DNA of 64,000 nt. Source: Vanilla planifolia (lineage: Eukaryota; Streptophyta; Magnoliopsida; Asparagales; Orchidaceae). Within the stretch, counting starts at the first letter, position 1. The number at the start of each line of letters is the position of its first letter. The stretch lies in contig CM043868.1 in assembly GCA_023846275.1 (NCBI GenBank), forward strand, positions 8,513,653 to 8,577,652. Reading direction: 5' to 3'. The notes under the pieces are model-generated. The model was not told the DNA's origin, did no database searches, and saw nothing but the letters and a program-made list of their open reading frames with translations. Positions 52,936 to 64,000 of the stretch are shown piece after piece. The position numbers and the translations under genes are program-made.

Positions 52936-54960
52936 TACAATAGCCATTAAAATAAAAAATAAATTTATGTTACTTGAATATTAGAGATTAAACAAAATCT
53001 TAAATTATAGAATACTTAAGTATTTAAAGTTGGGTGAATTTTTGTTTGAGAAAGCAAACCCTTCTTATGAAAATCATTGCTCCTATTGTTTGAACACATT
53101 GTACACATACAATGCTTAAAATGTAGAGCTAATAAAATAAGCTTGGGAATTATGCTTCACTAACATAGAGACTAATAATAGTACGAATAGGCCAACATAA
53201 AATTAGCAAATTATTGTATTAATACATTGATAACATTGTAATTCTATGACTTGCAAATTTAATTACATATGACTTGTCACACAAAACAAGAATAAATAAA
53301 TATACAAATATAATAAGATACATCATATTGTATAATATATATAGCCAGATTGAGAATTTAGTTTATGTCAACACAATTATAATACTCATTTAATTTATCA
53401 TTAAATCTAATATTATTCTTTTTCTTTGAGCATTATATCTTAAAAGTTATTCAATAAATTATGCATTGTTTGACTCATGCAAAGATAGACAAAAATGTGA
53501 ACAATACATAAGATGGTCAGATGTAATCTTATGTGTCATATAAAAATCAAGTTATAGGTTTAACAAATTCTAACCCATGTATTGAAAATGAGCTCTAGAT
53601 AGGCCACCATTTTACCAAGAGTTGGAACCAATAACAACAAGATTTATAAGTTTTGTTAAGCTTAAACAAATCACCAAGCCACTTTGACTTATCTTTACTA
53701 GTGAATTTTTTCATTAATTAATTGATCAAGCTTCACAATAGATTAACTTGATTTAGCCAAAGATGCATAACCTAAAATTACTCAAAAAAAATACTAGTAT
53801 AAATAATATAATAATTTTGTTATCACCATGAACAAAGATTAAGAGCCCAATATTTATAATAAAGAAAAAGAAACAATACTTGGATGTAGAATATAAAGCA
53901 TTTGCATTTTTAATGATTTAAGGTGAGTTTTATTTTTCATGGTGTGCTACCAACTTGTAAACTTGAACAACTCATTTGTCATGTAATAAATACGATTAGT
54001 TAGTTCTAATTATAGATTTTTATATGAATTAAAAAACTATCTTTAGATCTTACAATAGAAGATAGCAATTGAATTCATTGACTAAGAAAATTATGTTTAT
54101 CATTTGTGAAGCAAAAATTAAATTCATGATTATTTAAGAGCATTAAAGATAGAACGATGCATCTATAGCTATACAATAAAATAATAATAAATCTATATTA
54201 AACAAAATGATAAATTTATTTTTTTTGGTTAATAGGAATCAGGATCGTCGAGAACTTTAGCCAATTATTGAAAATAGAAAAAGTCTTACATTAAGGAGAG
54301 GAGAAAAAAAATAAAGTCTTTCAATAGAAACAAGAAACTATTTGTATGAGAAAAGAATTATATATGTATTCATTCATCATACTAACATAATCTTTTTTAT
54401 TTAACAAAAAATCCTATGATACTTCTTTATCCCCAAGCTCTATGAGCGACACCACGTAGAAATCATGATTCATTCATCAAGCAAATCTATTATAATTAAA
54501 TTTAATGAACACTAAGTAGAAGTAAAACAGTGATAAATTTCATAGTGGAATAATGGTTGATTCATGCCCACATCTTGTCCAACAATAATGATGCACCTCA
54601 TCAATCACATCATAAACAAGTCAAATAACTTGTAAATACATGAAAAAGAAATTTCTTCCTTCGAAAGCGAATTGGCAACAAAGAAACAAGAATTCGAAAG
54701 CTCCCTCCCAACACCTCATCAAATACTTTCTTTATACTTCCACTCACTCTATCAAGACAATTAAAGTTCCTAATCAACCTTTTACACCCACTCATATCTA
54801 TCAAGGCATTTGAGGCTCTTTATCATATAAACAAGCTACAAGACCTCTTTTGTCTCAACAGTTATGTTTGGATACAATGGAGATATGCAATTGAACTATT
54901 GTTAAATTGTATTTTGAATATTATGTTAAAAATCATATAAATTTATAAAATAAAATTATT
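52935..54960. other. AT-rich stretch, no recognisable gene
   Basis: No coding frame is supported on either strand. The minus frame at 54,610-54,804 has no family resemblance. Confidence 0.45.
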
Positions 54961-54969
54961 ATTTAACTT

Positions 54970-55450
54970 TTTTTGTTTTTGTGCAAGAGCCGACCGCAGG
55001 GGACGAATATAAAAACAAACTCGGCCAAGGTTTCATATGCGGTTCGACCCAAAAAAAAAAATCTGTCCGGCTTTCATAATTTTCTATTATTTATTTATTT
55101 AAGAAAAATAAAAAAAATGTGTCGTGGTCCACAAAATATTCGCTGTGATAAACAACAAAACAGCCGTACCTATCGAATGAACTGTCGCTTAGCGCACTTA
55201 TCATGAGGATTATAAAAAAGAAAAAGGCATGAAATCTACCGGCAACTTCCTGCATGCCGACGTTGACATAAAAAATCGGGTCGACTAATCCAAGGGGTTC
55301 ACTAGGTTTGATATTTCGTGGATTAGACCGCTGACGGATTTAAAGCCGCTGAAAGCGTTTGTCACTTCTGGAGAGGATTAGCTTTCGACTTAACCCCTGA
55401 ATTCTAAAAATATCCTATAGTTGGCAACTTGATTTTCGCTTTCGAAAACA
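54970..55450. other. Higher-GC island, unidentified
   Basis: Richer in CpG than both flanks, with words such as GGTTCGACCC, GGGTCGAC and GCGCAC. The frame at 54,973-55,206 matches no family I know. It could be a remnant of host genic or promoter sequence, or a fragment of a younger element. No ends or repeats are visible. Confidence 0.35.
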
Positions 55451-56165
55451 ATGGTTGCATAAACAAAACCATACATCATAATAAAATAAAATACTGACTA
55501 AAATTTCGTATAAAATGATCATATAATCAAAGGATATAAATATTTAAATATTTATTAAAAAATAGTTAAATTAATTTTATACTTGTGCGATTGAAATATT
55601 AATAAAATCATTGGATTTGTTTGTCATGGTAAACTGGGGCCAAAATTTATGAAATAATTATTATTAAAAAATAATTAAGATAATAGTTGTAATATGAATA
55701 CATTTAACAAGATGAGTCCTATTTTGATAGTACTGTCTGTGTAGATAAAGTAGGTTGGCTTGAATTGTATACAATTCAGTATTTATTTTTCTTAAATGTT
55801 TTCTACATTTTAAGTTTTTTTTTTATTTTTTAGAAATGATTCAAATTTTGATTGGATTTTTAATTTTTAATTTTTTTTAATCATCTAAAAAAATTGTTTA
55901 ATTTTTTTCTTGAACAAAATGTTGCACTTAATTTTTCTATGAAAAATCTAATATTAGAAGTAGAATACATATTTTATTTTCTTACTAAAATAATTAGATA
56001 CATGTTTTATTCTAATAGTAAGTCAATTTTTATTTTCTTACTTAATTAGATACATATTTTATTCTATTCCTTCAACAAATCTAGTATTGAACTTTTTTGG
56101 GGGGGATTTCTCATATACAATCTCCGGAAAAAAGTTAAAAAAAATATATATTTATATCATCTTAA
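55450..56165. other. AT-rich stretch before the LINE, no gene seen
   Basis: Long A and T runs, no coding frame. It gives the left flank of the LINE insertion. Confidence 0.5.
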
Positions 56166-56178
56166 ACATGATTTCATC

Positions 56179-56390
56179 CACCCCGAACATAACCACTATC
56201 GTAGCCTGCTCCACCTCGAACCTAACCACTACCGTAGCCTAACCCACCTCCGTGGCCGGAACCCTCTGTCGTCATTGCTGCCGTCGCCTCCTACTTCATC
56301 CACCTCGAACATAACCACTAACACAACCTGTTCCACCTCCGCGGCCGGAACCTCCCACCTCCACTACTATCGCCACCGCCTCCTCCTCCT
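56179..56390 (+). repeat. LINE 5' UTR tandem repeats
   Basis: Units starting CACC(C/T)CGAAC lie at 56,179, 56,212 and 56,301. The first two are 33 bp apart. An 89-bp unit starting at 56,212 is repeated from 56,301, including CCACCTCCGYGGCCGGAACC at 56,244 and 56,333. Repeated GC-rich 5' UTRs often carry the internal promoter of LINEs; that role is inferred. Confidence 0.7.
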
Positions 56391-56675
56391 TTCACCTCCT
56401 TTTCCCACCTCGACCGCCTCCTCTTTCACCTCCCTGTGCTCCTGGTTGGCTAGGGTTTGCGGTGTCATGTCACTACGAGGACGACGACTCAAGGCCCACG
56501 CTTTCTAGAGTTCAAATTTCAAATTTTTGGCACAATTTGTGTTGCGCGCGACGCACTAACACAGAATTAAAACCCTTGGGTGTCCTGCGGAGCAGGGTAC
56601 CAGGCAAAATTCTGTTTGCGGTTTTCTTTGCACGCACGGGAAATCCTTTGATGGCGATATAGACACTGCTGTGAC

Positions 56676-58568
56676 TTGGGAGGTGTTGTGATTGCTCTTG
56701 CGTTTTTTCTCTCTAGTATGTTGTTATGGCTGGAACAAAATAAAAAAAATACAAAGAAACCCATGAAAAATAATAGCTGCTCTCCCATTCGTATCGAATT
56801 GCCCACGGATGTTTACGATAACGAAGGAGCTCGTGGAGAGACAGGATTTGTTACTGGTGATTCAGGAGAATGCTCAAGCAATGCTGGGACGACAAGTATG
56901 GTCGCTGCTGCATTCGATGCAGAGGATGATGACTTGACTATGTGCAGTGCTACCTTTTTGAAGTCGTCGAGCGAGCATGTGCAAGGGTTGGGCGTTGATG
57001 CCCCCATGAACTCGCCAAGTGGCTCTAATGCAAATATTGCGATTGAGACTCGGTCTTTAGGAGATGGTAATGTTGGTTTGGGGCCCAAAGTCAGCTTTAA
57101 GGAAGCTCTTACTGCAAACAACACTTGGAACCGAGAATGTGTTTCATCTTTTGCAAGCCAGCGTTTATACATATAAAGGAACGTACGGCAGCTATGCCCG
57201 ATTACTTTGAGAACAATACAGTTGTCATGTCGGCTGAGGCAACGGTCCGTCATAGAAACTTTCACCAATTTGATCTTGTTGGACGAGTTTACGAAAATAC
57301 TCTTCCCTTTCATGTGATCGCGCAACTATTGGTAAGGCACTGGGGACATCTTAAAAACTTCTGGGTCCTTGACCTAACGTTAGGTCTTTTTGTTTGCATT
57401 TTAACACTATTGATGATAGAAACATGGTTTGGCTTGGAGGACCCTAGCAAGTTGTTGGACATGCCATGGGTTTGGATATCTAGACCCCAGATTTCCATTC
57501 GTATGCAAAAAAGGCCATGTGTGCGCCAGTTTGGGTAAGGCTTCCTGCGCTCCCTCTCATCTATTAGGATGTCGAGATCATCATTAGGATCGCAAAGACT
57601 ATTGGAGAACCCTTTTTACTCGACGACTGGACGGGCGACCTGCAACGGACGTCCTTTGCCCGAGTCTGTGTTAGAATAGATTTGTCTAAACCATTAAAAC
57701 CCAGAATGTGGCTGTGTGGTGAACTGGGCAAGGCCTTTCAGCTATTTGAATATGAAGGCCTACAGAGGATGTGTTTCTCATGCGGCCATGTTGGTCATGC
57801 TGTGGAGCAATGTAAGTATGATCCGAAGTCTGCTATGGAACCAAAATCACATCCTGTGCCAAGCTGCGCAACTGTGACTGAATCTATGGTGGTTGCGCCT
57901 ACACATGGCCCTCTCCATGGCAGCATGCATGCTTTCGTAATAGCCCCCCCCCAGCATTTGGCTTGGTGCATGCGCATGTGCACACTACTGCAACAGGGCC
58001 ATCATCTATGCGCACGCCTGTTGATGCAGATGTGCACACTACCACGCCCTCGCAGATGCATGAACCGCACGCTGCTGATGGCTACACCATGTAGGTGACT
58101 GTGGATGGGGAGGCAGGACATTTGCCACTGGGTATGCCTGACAAGTTGGACATGGATCATTGTCAGAATGTTGAGGAAAATTCAGTGAAGGAGGGCCTTA
58201 GACCATAGATGCTAGTGCAGCCAAGGCGTCGAAGACTCTTTGCAAATGGACGAAGAAGTAAAGGCCTCAAATAGGATAACCCTACATTGAGGGAGGTGCC
58301 TACGAGTCGTGGAAGCTACGATGGTCGTGGGTGAAATGGTGCAAGAAGGAGGAGTTTATCAGTGGTGCGTGGGCAGGAGAGCAATAGGAGGGTTTGGGCT
58401 CGCAATAGCTCAAGGAATAGGAGCAAGGTGGTAGTGACAAATCAACAAACTGCTGGAAGTCAACCTGCAGATATTCTGTTCAGTGAGGCGACTAAGGGGA
58501 AAAATATCGTGCAATCTACTAGTGAGGATGACATATATGCTTATGAAGTATCTCAGGCAAGGTGTTGA
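56676..58568 (+). pseudogene. LINE ORF1: DUF4283-like domain and CCHC zinc knuckle
   Basis: ORF1 makes the RNA-binding partner of the LINE ribonucleoprotein. The N-terminal part is open at 56,676-57,176; the true start is unclear, with ATGs at 56,718 and 56,725. A degenerate DUF4283-like region runs from about 57,090 to 57,700 across three frames. It includes a VWVRLPALPL block at 57,529-57,558 broken by a TAG after LIY, then a FARVCVRIDLSKPL block near 57,655-57,695. The knuckle at 57,772-57,813 keeps all ligands (C-X2-C-X4-H-X4-C). After it the frame decays; a P-stop-MLVQ block near 58,204 matches the conserved PWM-type segment, and an open piece runs to 58,568. Confidence 0.82.
57772..57813 (+). 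other. ORF1 CCHC zinc knuckle, intact
   Basis: Fourteen codons: Cys, two residues, Cys, four, His, four, Cys. It follows the DUF4283-like region directly, as in plant L1 ORF1 proteins (zf-CCHC_4 type). Confidence 0.9.
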
Positions 58569-58841
58569 AGGGGGGCTGCTCCCCACCTACACGTCATGAG
58601 TACAGATCTCCTTCTTGGGTGAGCTATTGTAAACTGCAGGTGATAGTGAGAATTCTCGGACGAGTTGTGGTTCCCATGGTTAAGAGGCTAGGTGCTCGCT
58701 ACAGCCATAGTGGGGCACTTAGGCGTTGCGCCTCTGCGCGGGGCACGGAGGTCGTTCTGGATCGGTCGAATTCTCTGTGCGAGCAGGGTAGTGATTGTTG
58801 TTGTTTTGGGGACTGTTTGGGAACTACTTTATACAATCTAT

Positions 58842-59550
58842 ATGAAGATTGCTATATGGAATATAAGAGAGATTAGAGACAGAAAATCAAGACTTTATCT
58901 GCAAAGATTTGTAAGAGATCACAATGTGGCTACAGTTGCGTTGGTGGAGACCAGGTGCAAAATTTCAGCTGTAAAGAAGCCGACGTGCTCTTGGGAAGGG
59001 ACTGGCTGTATGAGATACAGCCTTCAGCTGGGAAGTCTACGAGCATTGTTGATTTGTGGAGGAATTGGCTAACACTCAAGCTTCTCAGGAGCTCTCTGCA
59101 TGTGATGTCTGTGCAAATTACGCATTCGGGCGGTGAATTAATGAATTGTTGCTTTGTATATGCTCCAAAGGAGGTCCACAAAAGGAAATTCGTATGGGAT
59201 TTTTTAAGAGACGAAGCCAAGACAAGCGTGCCTCTTATTATTGCTGGTGATTTTAACTTAGTTACGTCTCAAGATGAGAAACGTGGGGAAAAAAATTCAT
59301 CCATAGGCAGGGTCAAATTGAGTTCTCTGAATTGATCCATGATCTTCAGTTGGAGGATTTGGGTTTTATTAGTAACATTTACACTTGGTGCAATGACAGA
59401 TCAGGGTGATCACAAATATGGGAGAGACTGGACAAAGTATTGATGACCCAAGGTATGCAAGCATTTCGTACTACCACAATTACTCACCTCTCTCGGATTG
59501 GGTCAGACCATTGTCCGCTGTTGATAAATTTGGAGGGAAGGCAGTAGCAA
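58842..59550 (+). pseudogene. LINE ORF2: apurinic-type endonuclease domain
   Basis: ORF2 starts at the ATG at 58,842. The endonuclease nicks target DNA to start reverse transcription. Visible motifs in order are IAIWNIR (catalytic Asn), VETR (Glu) near 58,948, FVYAP near 59,155, and GDFN near 59,245. A WCNDR block follows at about 59,388, ERLDKVL near 59,429 and SDHCPLL near 59,507, so all main catalytic positions remain. One frame change lies between 58,960 and 59,070 and a second next to the A-run at 59,288-59,294. An in-frame TGA is at 59,407-59,409. The 5' part lies in the open stretch 58,692-59,072, whose first 50 codons precede the real start. Confidence 0.87.
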
Positions 59551-59689
59551 ATTACGGAGATCATGAGGATACAATTCTAGAGTACATGGTTGGATTCCTC
59601 GCAATCTACGGGGGTGGTGATGCATGCATGGAGAAGGGGCACTCGTGGCAATCATATAGAGGGACTTTCCATTAGATTTCGCTCGCAGG

Positions 59690-61347
59690 GCCTTGGTTGC
59701 TCTCCAAAACAGGAGCAGAAGGGAGATGAGAGGACTTATTAAAAGGAACAAGGATCTGGAAAGTAGAATTAACTCCCTTCAAATGAAAGAGTCAAGTGCG
59801 GGACTGGATGTTGAGAAAAATGCTGCCCTTGGCCAGCATATAACTGAATTTCACAAGAAAAGTGCACTAGAGGAAGATGGTGGTGGCAACGTGCAAAAGT
59901 TCAGTGGGCTCAACCTAGTGACTAGAACACACGGTTTTTCCATGCTGCAATAACAACTACATAGCGTAACAACCGAATCATGTGTATGAAGGATGATAAG
60001 GGGGAGACTACTACTTCGACGGATGGCATCAATGATATTTTAACCCATTTCTTTGAAGCAAAATGGAGCAATGACATGGCGACCTCTCCTCTTCAACATT
60101 TTTTGCCACGCACATGCCTCTCAGATGTTCAAGCATGCATGCTTACTCTTAGGGTCACAAAGGAGGAGATCATTTGTGAGATTAGGGCCCTTGGGAAAAA
60201 TAAGACACCTGGGATTGATGGGATCACTGTCGAGTTCTTACAGGGCTACCATGATATTACTCAAGAAGATATTGTGCAGGCGGTTCTGGAGCTCTTTGAG
60301 ACAAAGCAAATGCGTATATTCTGGAAAGACACATTAATTGTTCTCAATCATAAGAAGTAAGCAGCTAATAGGTCTGATCAGTTTTAGCCAATCAGTTTAT
60401 GCAACACGATCTACAAAGTGGTAGCCAAGGTCCTTGTGGAGAGACTCAAGATAGTTCTGCCTGATATTATTTCACAAGAACAAGGTGCGTTTATCCCTGG
60501 TCGAGCAATTACAGATAACATTTTTATAGCACAGGAAATGGCATCCAGAATGCATTCCTCGGCATCCAAGACAGGTATGATGGCCATCAAAATTGATATG
60601 GAGCAAGCTTATGATAAAGTAAGGTGGAATTTTGTGATGGATATGATGCGTTTCCTGGGGTTTTCTACGGCTTAGAGAGAGTGGATTGGCACGTGCATCG
60701 ACTGACCCAAGTTTGGGGTGCTTGTTAATGGTGTCAAACTTCCTTGGATTAAGGCGCAAAGAGGTCTTAGGCAGGGGTGCCCCTTATCCCCCTACCTGTT
60801 TACTATTGTCACTGAGCATTTATCTGTGCTCACGCAAGACTATGAGGCGTGCATGCTACTTGGATTTGGTTGTGCACAGCGTGTGCCAGCCGTGTCTCAT
60901 TTGCTTTATGCAGATGATATCATAGTGTACGCGCCGACTATGCACGATGCTTCACATGCTGTGTGCACCATTCTTCAGGAATTTGATAAAGCAACAGGAC
61001 TCAAAGTTAATCCAATAAAATCAAAAATCTTTTTCAGCAGAGCTATGATGGAGAAAAGAAAGAACATGATCACTAAGAAAATTCGGATGTCCAAGGGCCA
61101 GAATTTGATGTATCTTGGTGTTCCTATTTCAGCCAAGCTTCTTACTAAGGTGGACTTCAACTTCATTATTCAAAAATTGGAACAGCAAGTCGCTAAATGG
61201 CAAGTTAGGCCACTGTCTATGGTGGGTAGGGTCCTCATGATCAACTCGATACTCGCTATCATTCCCAGTCATATTATTGCTCACTGCATGGTGCCCAAAT
61301 GGATAATTGATGCTATTGAAAAAGTAATAAGGAGATTCTTGTGGTGA
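59690..61347 (+). pseudogene. LINE ORF2: reverse transcriptase domain
   Basis: The linker before the domain is partly open at 59,693-59,953; a frame change then leads to an FFHAA block near 59,935. From 59,980 to 61,347 a single frame carries the whole domain with five internal or terminal stops, at 60,358, 60,385, 60,673, 60,703 and 61,345. Motifs: KTPGIDG near 60,207, PISLCN near 60,388, GAFIPGRAITDNI near 60,484, KIDMEQAYDKV with the first catalytic Asp at 60,595-60,597. Then RGLRQGCPLSPYLF near 60,760 and YADD at 60,907-60,918. Thumb and later parts follow (GVPIS near 61,120, RPLSMVGRV near 61,207). Catalytic residues survive; the stops alone would silence it. Confidence 0.92.
60907..60918 (+). 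other. Reverse transcriptase YADD catalytic motif
   Basis: Codons TAT GCA GAT GAT give the Tyr-Ala-Asp-Asp motif typical of LINE reverse transcriptases. Confidence 0.95.
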
Positions 61348-62260
61348 AGACTAGTTGTGCCAGGTCAATACATTATGTGGAGTAGGTCACCGTTACTCTA
61401 CCCAAGGAGCTAGGGGACTGGGTATCTGTGACATGCGCTTATGGCAGTGCGTCCTACAAATAAAGCAATGCAGGAGAATCATCGCTAAGGAAGACAACCT
61501 GTGGACTAACATCATGTGCTTGCTGGCACGTGCAAACCCCACAGTGCCCTGCATGGCACGTCCCATGCTTGCAGGCTCACCCTGGATACCATGTCAGATG
61601 CCATCTCAAGTTTTGTTTGGAGGCTTGGTGATGGTTTGACCACTTTATTCATGGAGGATAATTGGTTGGGGTTCTTGCCTATTAAGTGGTGGCCTACCTA
61701 CGTCAATATGGATGCGATATGGCCAATCTTTGTGAGGGACTGCATGGTCATGCCTAGAGTGTGGGACGAACATAGAATTCATCTTTAAGCTGACAAATGC
61801 CTATTTGACAGAGTTATTCACGCGTCATAGGGTCAAAAACATGCTAAGGATATGGTTCTTTTGTCACTCACCGAGTCAACCATGATCAACAATGGCAAAT
61901 TGTATGTGCACCTGATCAACTGTGCTCGTAGCCTTGAGATGGTAAGGCCTCTACATGATTATAACCAATTTAAGTGAATATGGAGACTTAAGGTGGCTCC
62001 TAGGGTTTGTGTTTTCATCTGGCACATCGTCTGGAAGTCCCTGCCCTTGGCGGTGTAGCTCGCACGCAGGGGCCTGGCCGGTAGTGCCATCTGGGATTGT
62101 CCGCATGCACAGGAGGTGTAGGGCTCGCGGCATGCATAGGACACTGTTACGACGGTGTGCGGTGGCCCCTGTGATTGCAAGGGAGAGTTCTTTTTGCAAT
62201 GTTTTTGCTGCTATAAGAGGTGGCTGGTCGTAGTCGCAGTTGTGATATACTGCACATGGC
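61348..62260 (+). pseudogene. LINE ORF2: C-terminal linker and zf-RVT region
   Basis: Between reverse transcriptase and RNase H the reading follows plant L1 ORF2 in changing frames. There is a LWTNIM block near 61,499, a DAISSFVWRLGDG block near 61,593 and an EDNWLG block near 61,653. The zf-RVT region begins near 61,978 with WRLKVAPRVCVFIWH and goes on through KSLPLAV. A TAG at about 62,055 interrupts it, followed by CDCPHAQE-type cysteine residues near 62,090-62,120. The zinc finger is thought to bind nucleic acid. The long minus-strand frames here are antisense shadows. Confidence 0.78.
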
Positions 62261-62456
62261 TACAACTGCCACCACTCTTCACAATATTTGGGTGAATAAA
62301 TGTGCTAGAAAACACAATGAGCCAACTATGAGCAGCGATATATTAATTCGCAAGGTTCACATGGATGTTACAATTGCGGATAAGCGACATAATAAGTATG
62401 CATCTAAGCTCAAAGGGAACCTCTCCAACTCGCCTGAGTTGATCGCAGCCCTACAT

Positions 62457-62945
62457 TGGGTTCCCCCTCCCGCTAGATGGATATTGATTAACTGCGATGC
62501 TAAGGCTAGAAATGACATTGCTAGAGTGGGTATAGTAATTAGAGACCATATGGGCAGGCCCTTGCTGATTGTAGGCAAAAAATTCATTTCTCAGGCTAGC
62601 GAGGCCATGAAGACTCTTGCTGTCTTAGAGGCCCTTAATGTTGTGAGACACTCATTCTTGAATTCTCCCGCTGTGGAAATCAAGACAGACTCTTAAATAG
62701 CTTTGCAGGAAACACAAACCATGCTGAGGCACCCACCTTTGGGCAGGCATTTTCTTCCCGCACTCTCACATGCCACGCGTCTGAGTGCGTTGTGCATTGG
62801 CCACGTGCACCGAGAAGGAAACTCTTCTACGGATTGGATTACACGTGTTGCTTGTACCTATGAGTTTGCGTGGGAGTGGGGAATGCCCCTTCCTGAGCAA
62901 CTCTTTAAAATTTTGTTATCTGACTTTTTGTTTGATCCTCCTTAA
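62457..62945 (+). pseudogene. LINE ORF2: RNase H domain
   Basis: RNase H would remove the RNA strand after cDNA synthesis; many plant L1 elements carry it at the end of ORF2. It lies in one frame with a single stop at 62,694-62,696. Visible: a CDAKA block with the first catalytic Asp at 62,496-62,498, GIVIRDHMGRPL near 62,530, an EA-TLAVLEAL block with the Glu near 62,600. An EIKTDS block with the next Asp ends at 62,693, and HVHREGNSSTDWI with the final Asp lies near 62,803-62,841. ORF2 ends at the TAA at 62,943-62,945. Confidence 0.85.
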
Positions 62946-63039
62946 AGGACCCTTTGTATTGTCCTAGGACATTTCATAAATTAGAATCCAATTTCAGAGT
63001 AATACTACAATATGAATAATTGCACAACAATACAACATC

Positions 63040-63056
63040 AAAAATTAAAAAAAAAA
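63040..63056 (+). other. LINE 3' A-rich tail
   Basis: A short A-run with one TT interruption, about 95 bp after the ORF2 stop. It marks the likely 3' end of the LINE transcript. The short length and interruption fit an old insertion. Confidence 0.6.
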
Positions 63057-63059
63057 TCA

Positions 63060-64000
63060 TTAATGATGCTTATGTGGAAGAGCATCATTCCTAGTGTGTA
63101 TGTATTTAATAAACTATAATGCTGGTAGTGTCACTATATGAATTTTTCCAAATATATTCTCATTCCACTTGATTTACTTATTAGACTTAAACCATTAGGA
63201 TACACTTCTTTTTTTTTATTTCCCTTATCAAAATCTTAATTAGATTTTTCTCATAGTTCAAATTTGGTTATAGCTCTATAATATCGAGATCATACTCCGT
63301 CATATAAGTAAGATCTATCATGTATTTTTGTAATGAGAAGATATGGAATACATTATATATTATAAGTAGAATAAAAGAGAAGGCCACCTTAAATACAACT
63401 TCATTAATTATTTCAACTATTTAGAAGGTCCATTATATCTTGCTTTCAATTTTCCTCCTCCAAATATAATAAATCCTTTCATAAAGCTCATTTTAAGACA
63501 CATAATCCCTTTCTTAAAATTATACTTTTTATTATCTTAAATCATAATACTTTCTTTGGAGATTTTGTACATACAAGATTTTTCTCTAATCAATTGTACT
63601 TTAGTTGTAGTTTTAGATATTATTTCTAGTCTTACCAGTGATTTAGAGAATTTTATCATACCAATATAATGATGATTGACACTTCTTATTATATAATGTC
63701 TCACCATATTTCACTTTTATACTTGATTAGTAATTATTATTATATAAACTCACTGGAGGCAAATGTATATCCCAGTTTGCACCAAAATCCCATTATAAAA
63801 TTACAGCATATATATTAAACCCATGATTATTCTTAAATTTTGATCATCAATGTAAGGATGGAAGATTATACTAAATATTAATTATGCTCCAAAGACATCA
63901 TGTATCTTTCTCCATAACCATGATGTAAATTTTGTCTCTCAATCTGATTCGATAGTTCCAAGCACAACATACAGCTTAACTATCTAATTCACATATAATT
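63060..64000. other. AT-rich right flank, no recognisable gene
   Basis: No coding frame is supported and no repeat boundary is visible up to the window edge. Confidence 0.45.

Larger units (their letters stand above)
56170..63056 (+). mobile_element. Plant L1-type LINE, near full length, inactive
   Basis: About 6.9 kb of sequence that is GC-richer than its surroundings. In order it has a GC-rich 5' UTR with tandem repeats, ORF1 (DUF4283-like domain and CCHC knuckle), and ORF2 (endonuclease, reverse transcriptase, zf-RVT, RNase H). It ends in a short A-rich tail at 63,040-63,056. Order and motifs are those of plant L1 elements. At least six stops and several frameshifts in ORF2 make it dead. 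No convincing target-site duplication is seen at the flanks, so the edges are approximate and old. Confidence 0.9.

Noticed and set aside
56567-57325. Minus-strand frames opposite LINE ORF1
   Set aside because: Antisense shadows of the ORF1 coding sequence; the plus strand carries the recognisable domains.
61951-62199. Minus-strand frames opposite the zf-RVT region
   Set aside because: Shadows; the plus-strand reading matches LINE ORF2 across this region.
56140-63090. Target-site duplication around the LINE
   Set aside because: I compared the sequence before about 56,175 with that after 63,056 and found no convincing direct repeat; the insertion may be too old or the edges misplaced.

Overview
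The window looks like a piece of a large, repeat-rich flowering-plant nuclear genome. It is strongly AT-rich, I find no intact host gene, and nearly everything recognisable is decayed transposable element: Ty1/copia and Ty3/gypsy LTR retrotransposons plus a plant L1-type LINE that carries an RNase H domain. The species cannot be named from this sequence. Most short open reading frames are chance frames in AT-rich DNA; the real coding signals are broken by stops and frameshifts.

Layout. 1-2,140: 3' part of a plus-strand copia pol (integrase, reverse transcriptase with YVDD, start of RNase H), entering from outside the window. 3,340-5,400: a minus-strand copia LTR-like block. 7,550-9,400: a diverged tandem duplication of about 1 kb, whose second unit holds a (TA)n tract of about 143 bp. 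14,220-14,475: a Ty3/gypsy integrase remnant, cut off by a minus-strand copia LTR-like block. 20,790-25,930: a plus-strand copia gag-protease-integrase remnant split by a 2,849-bp CpG-rich solo LTR (22,039-24,887) with a perfect 5-bp target duplication. 26,370-29,365: a plus-strand LTR-like block that probably belongs to the same copia lineage. 39,580-40,337: minus-strand copia gag, primer-binding site and LTR end. 41,800-45,360 and 50,680-52,935: two diverged copies of one LTR-like repeat; the first carries about 1.55 kb of extra, nested DNA. 48,790-49,900: plus-strand copia gag with a zinc knuckle. 56,170-63,056: a nearly full-length but dead LINE (GC-rich 5' UTR, ORF1, ORF2, short A-rich end).

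How the pieces relate. The copia pieces look like one or a few related families: a short U5 signature occurs at seven places, three plus and four minus. Relative age can be read from nesting and base composition. The copia remnants have lost most CpG and are oldest. The solo LTR sits inside one of them, keeps many CpGs, has intact ends and so is younger. The LINE also keeps higher GC but has many disabling changes. I see no undescribed functional system; the most notable things are the insertion history, the solo LTR, the one-sided TA expansion and an snRNA-type promoter motif without a recognisable RNA.
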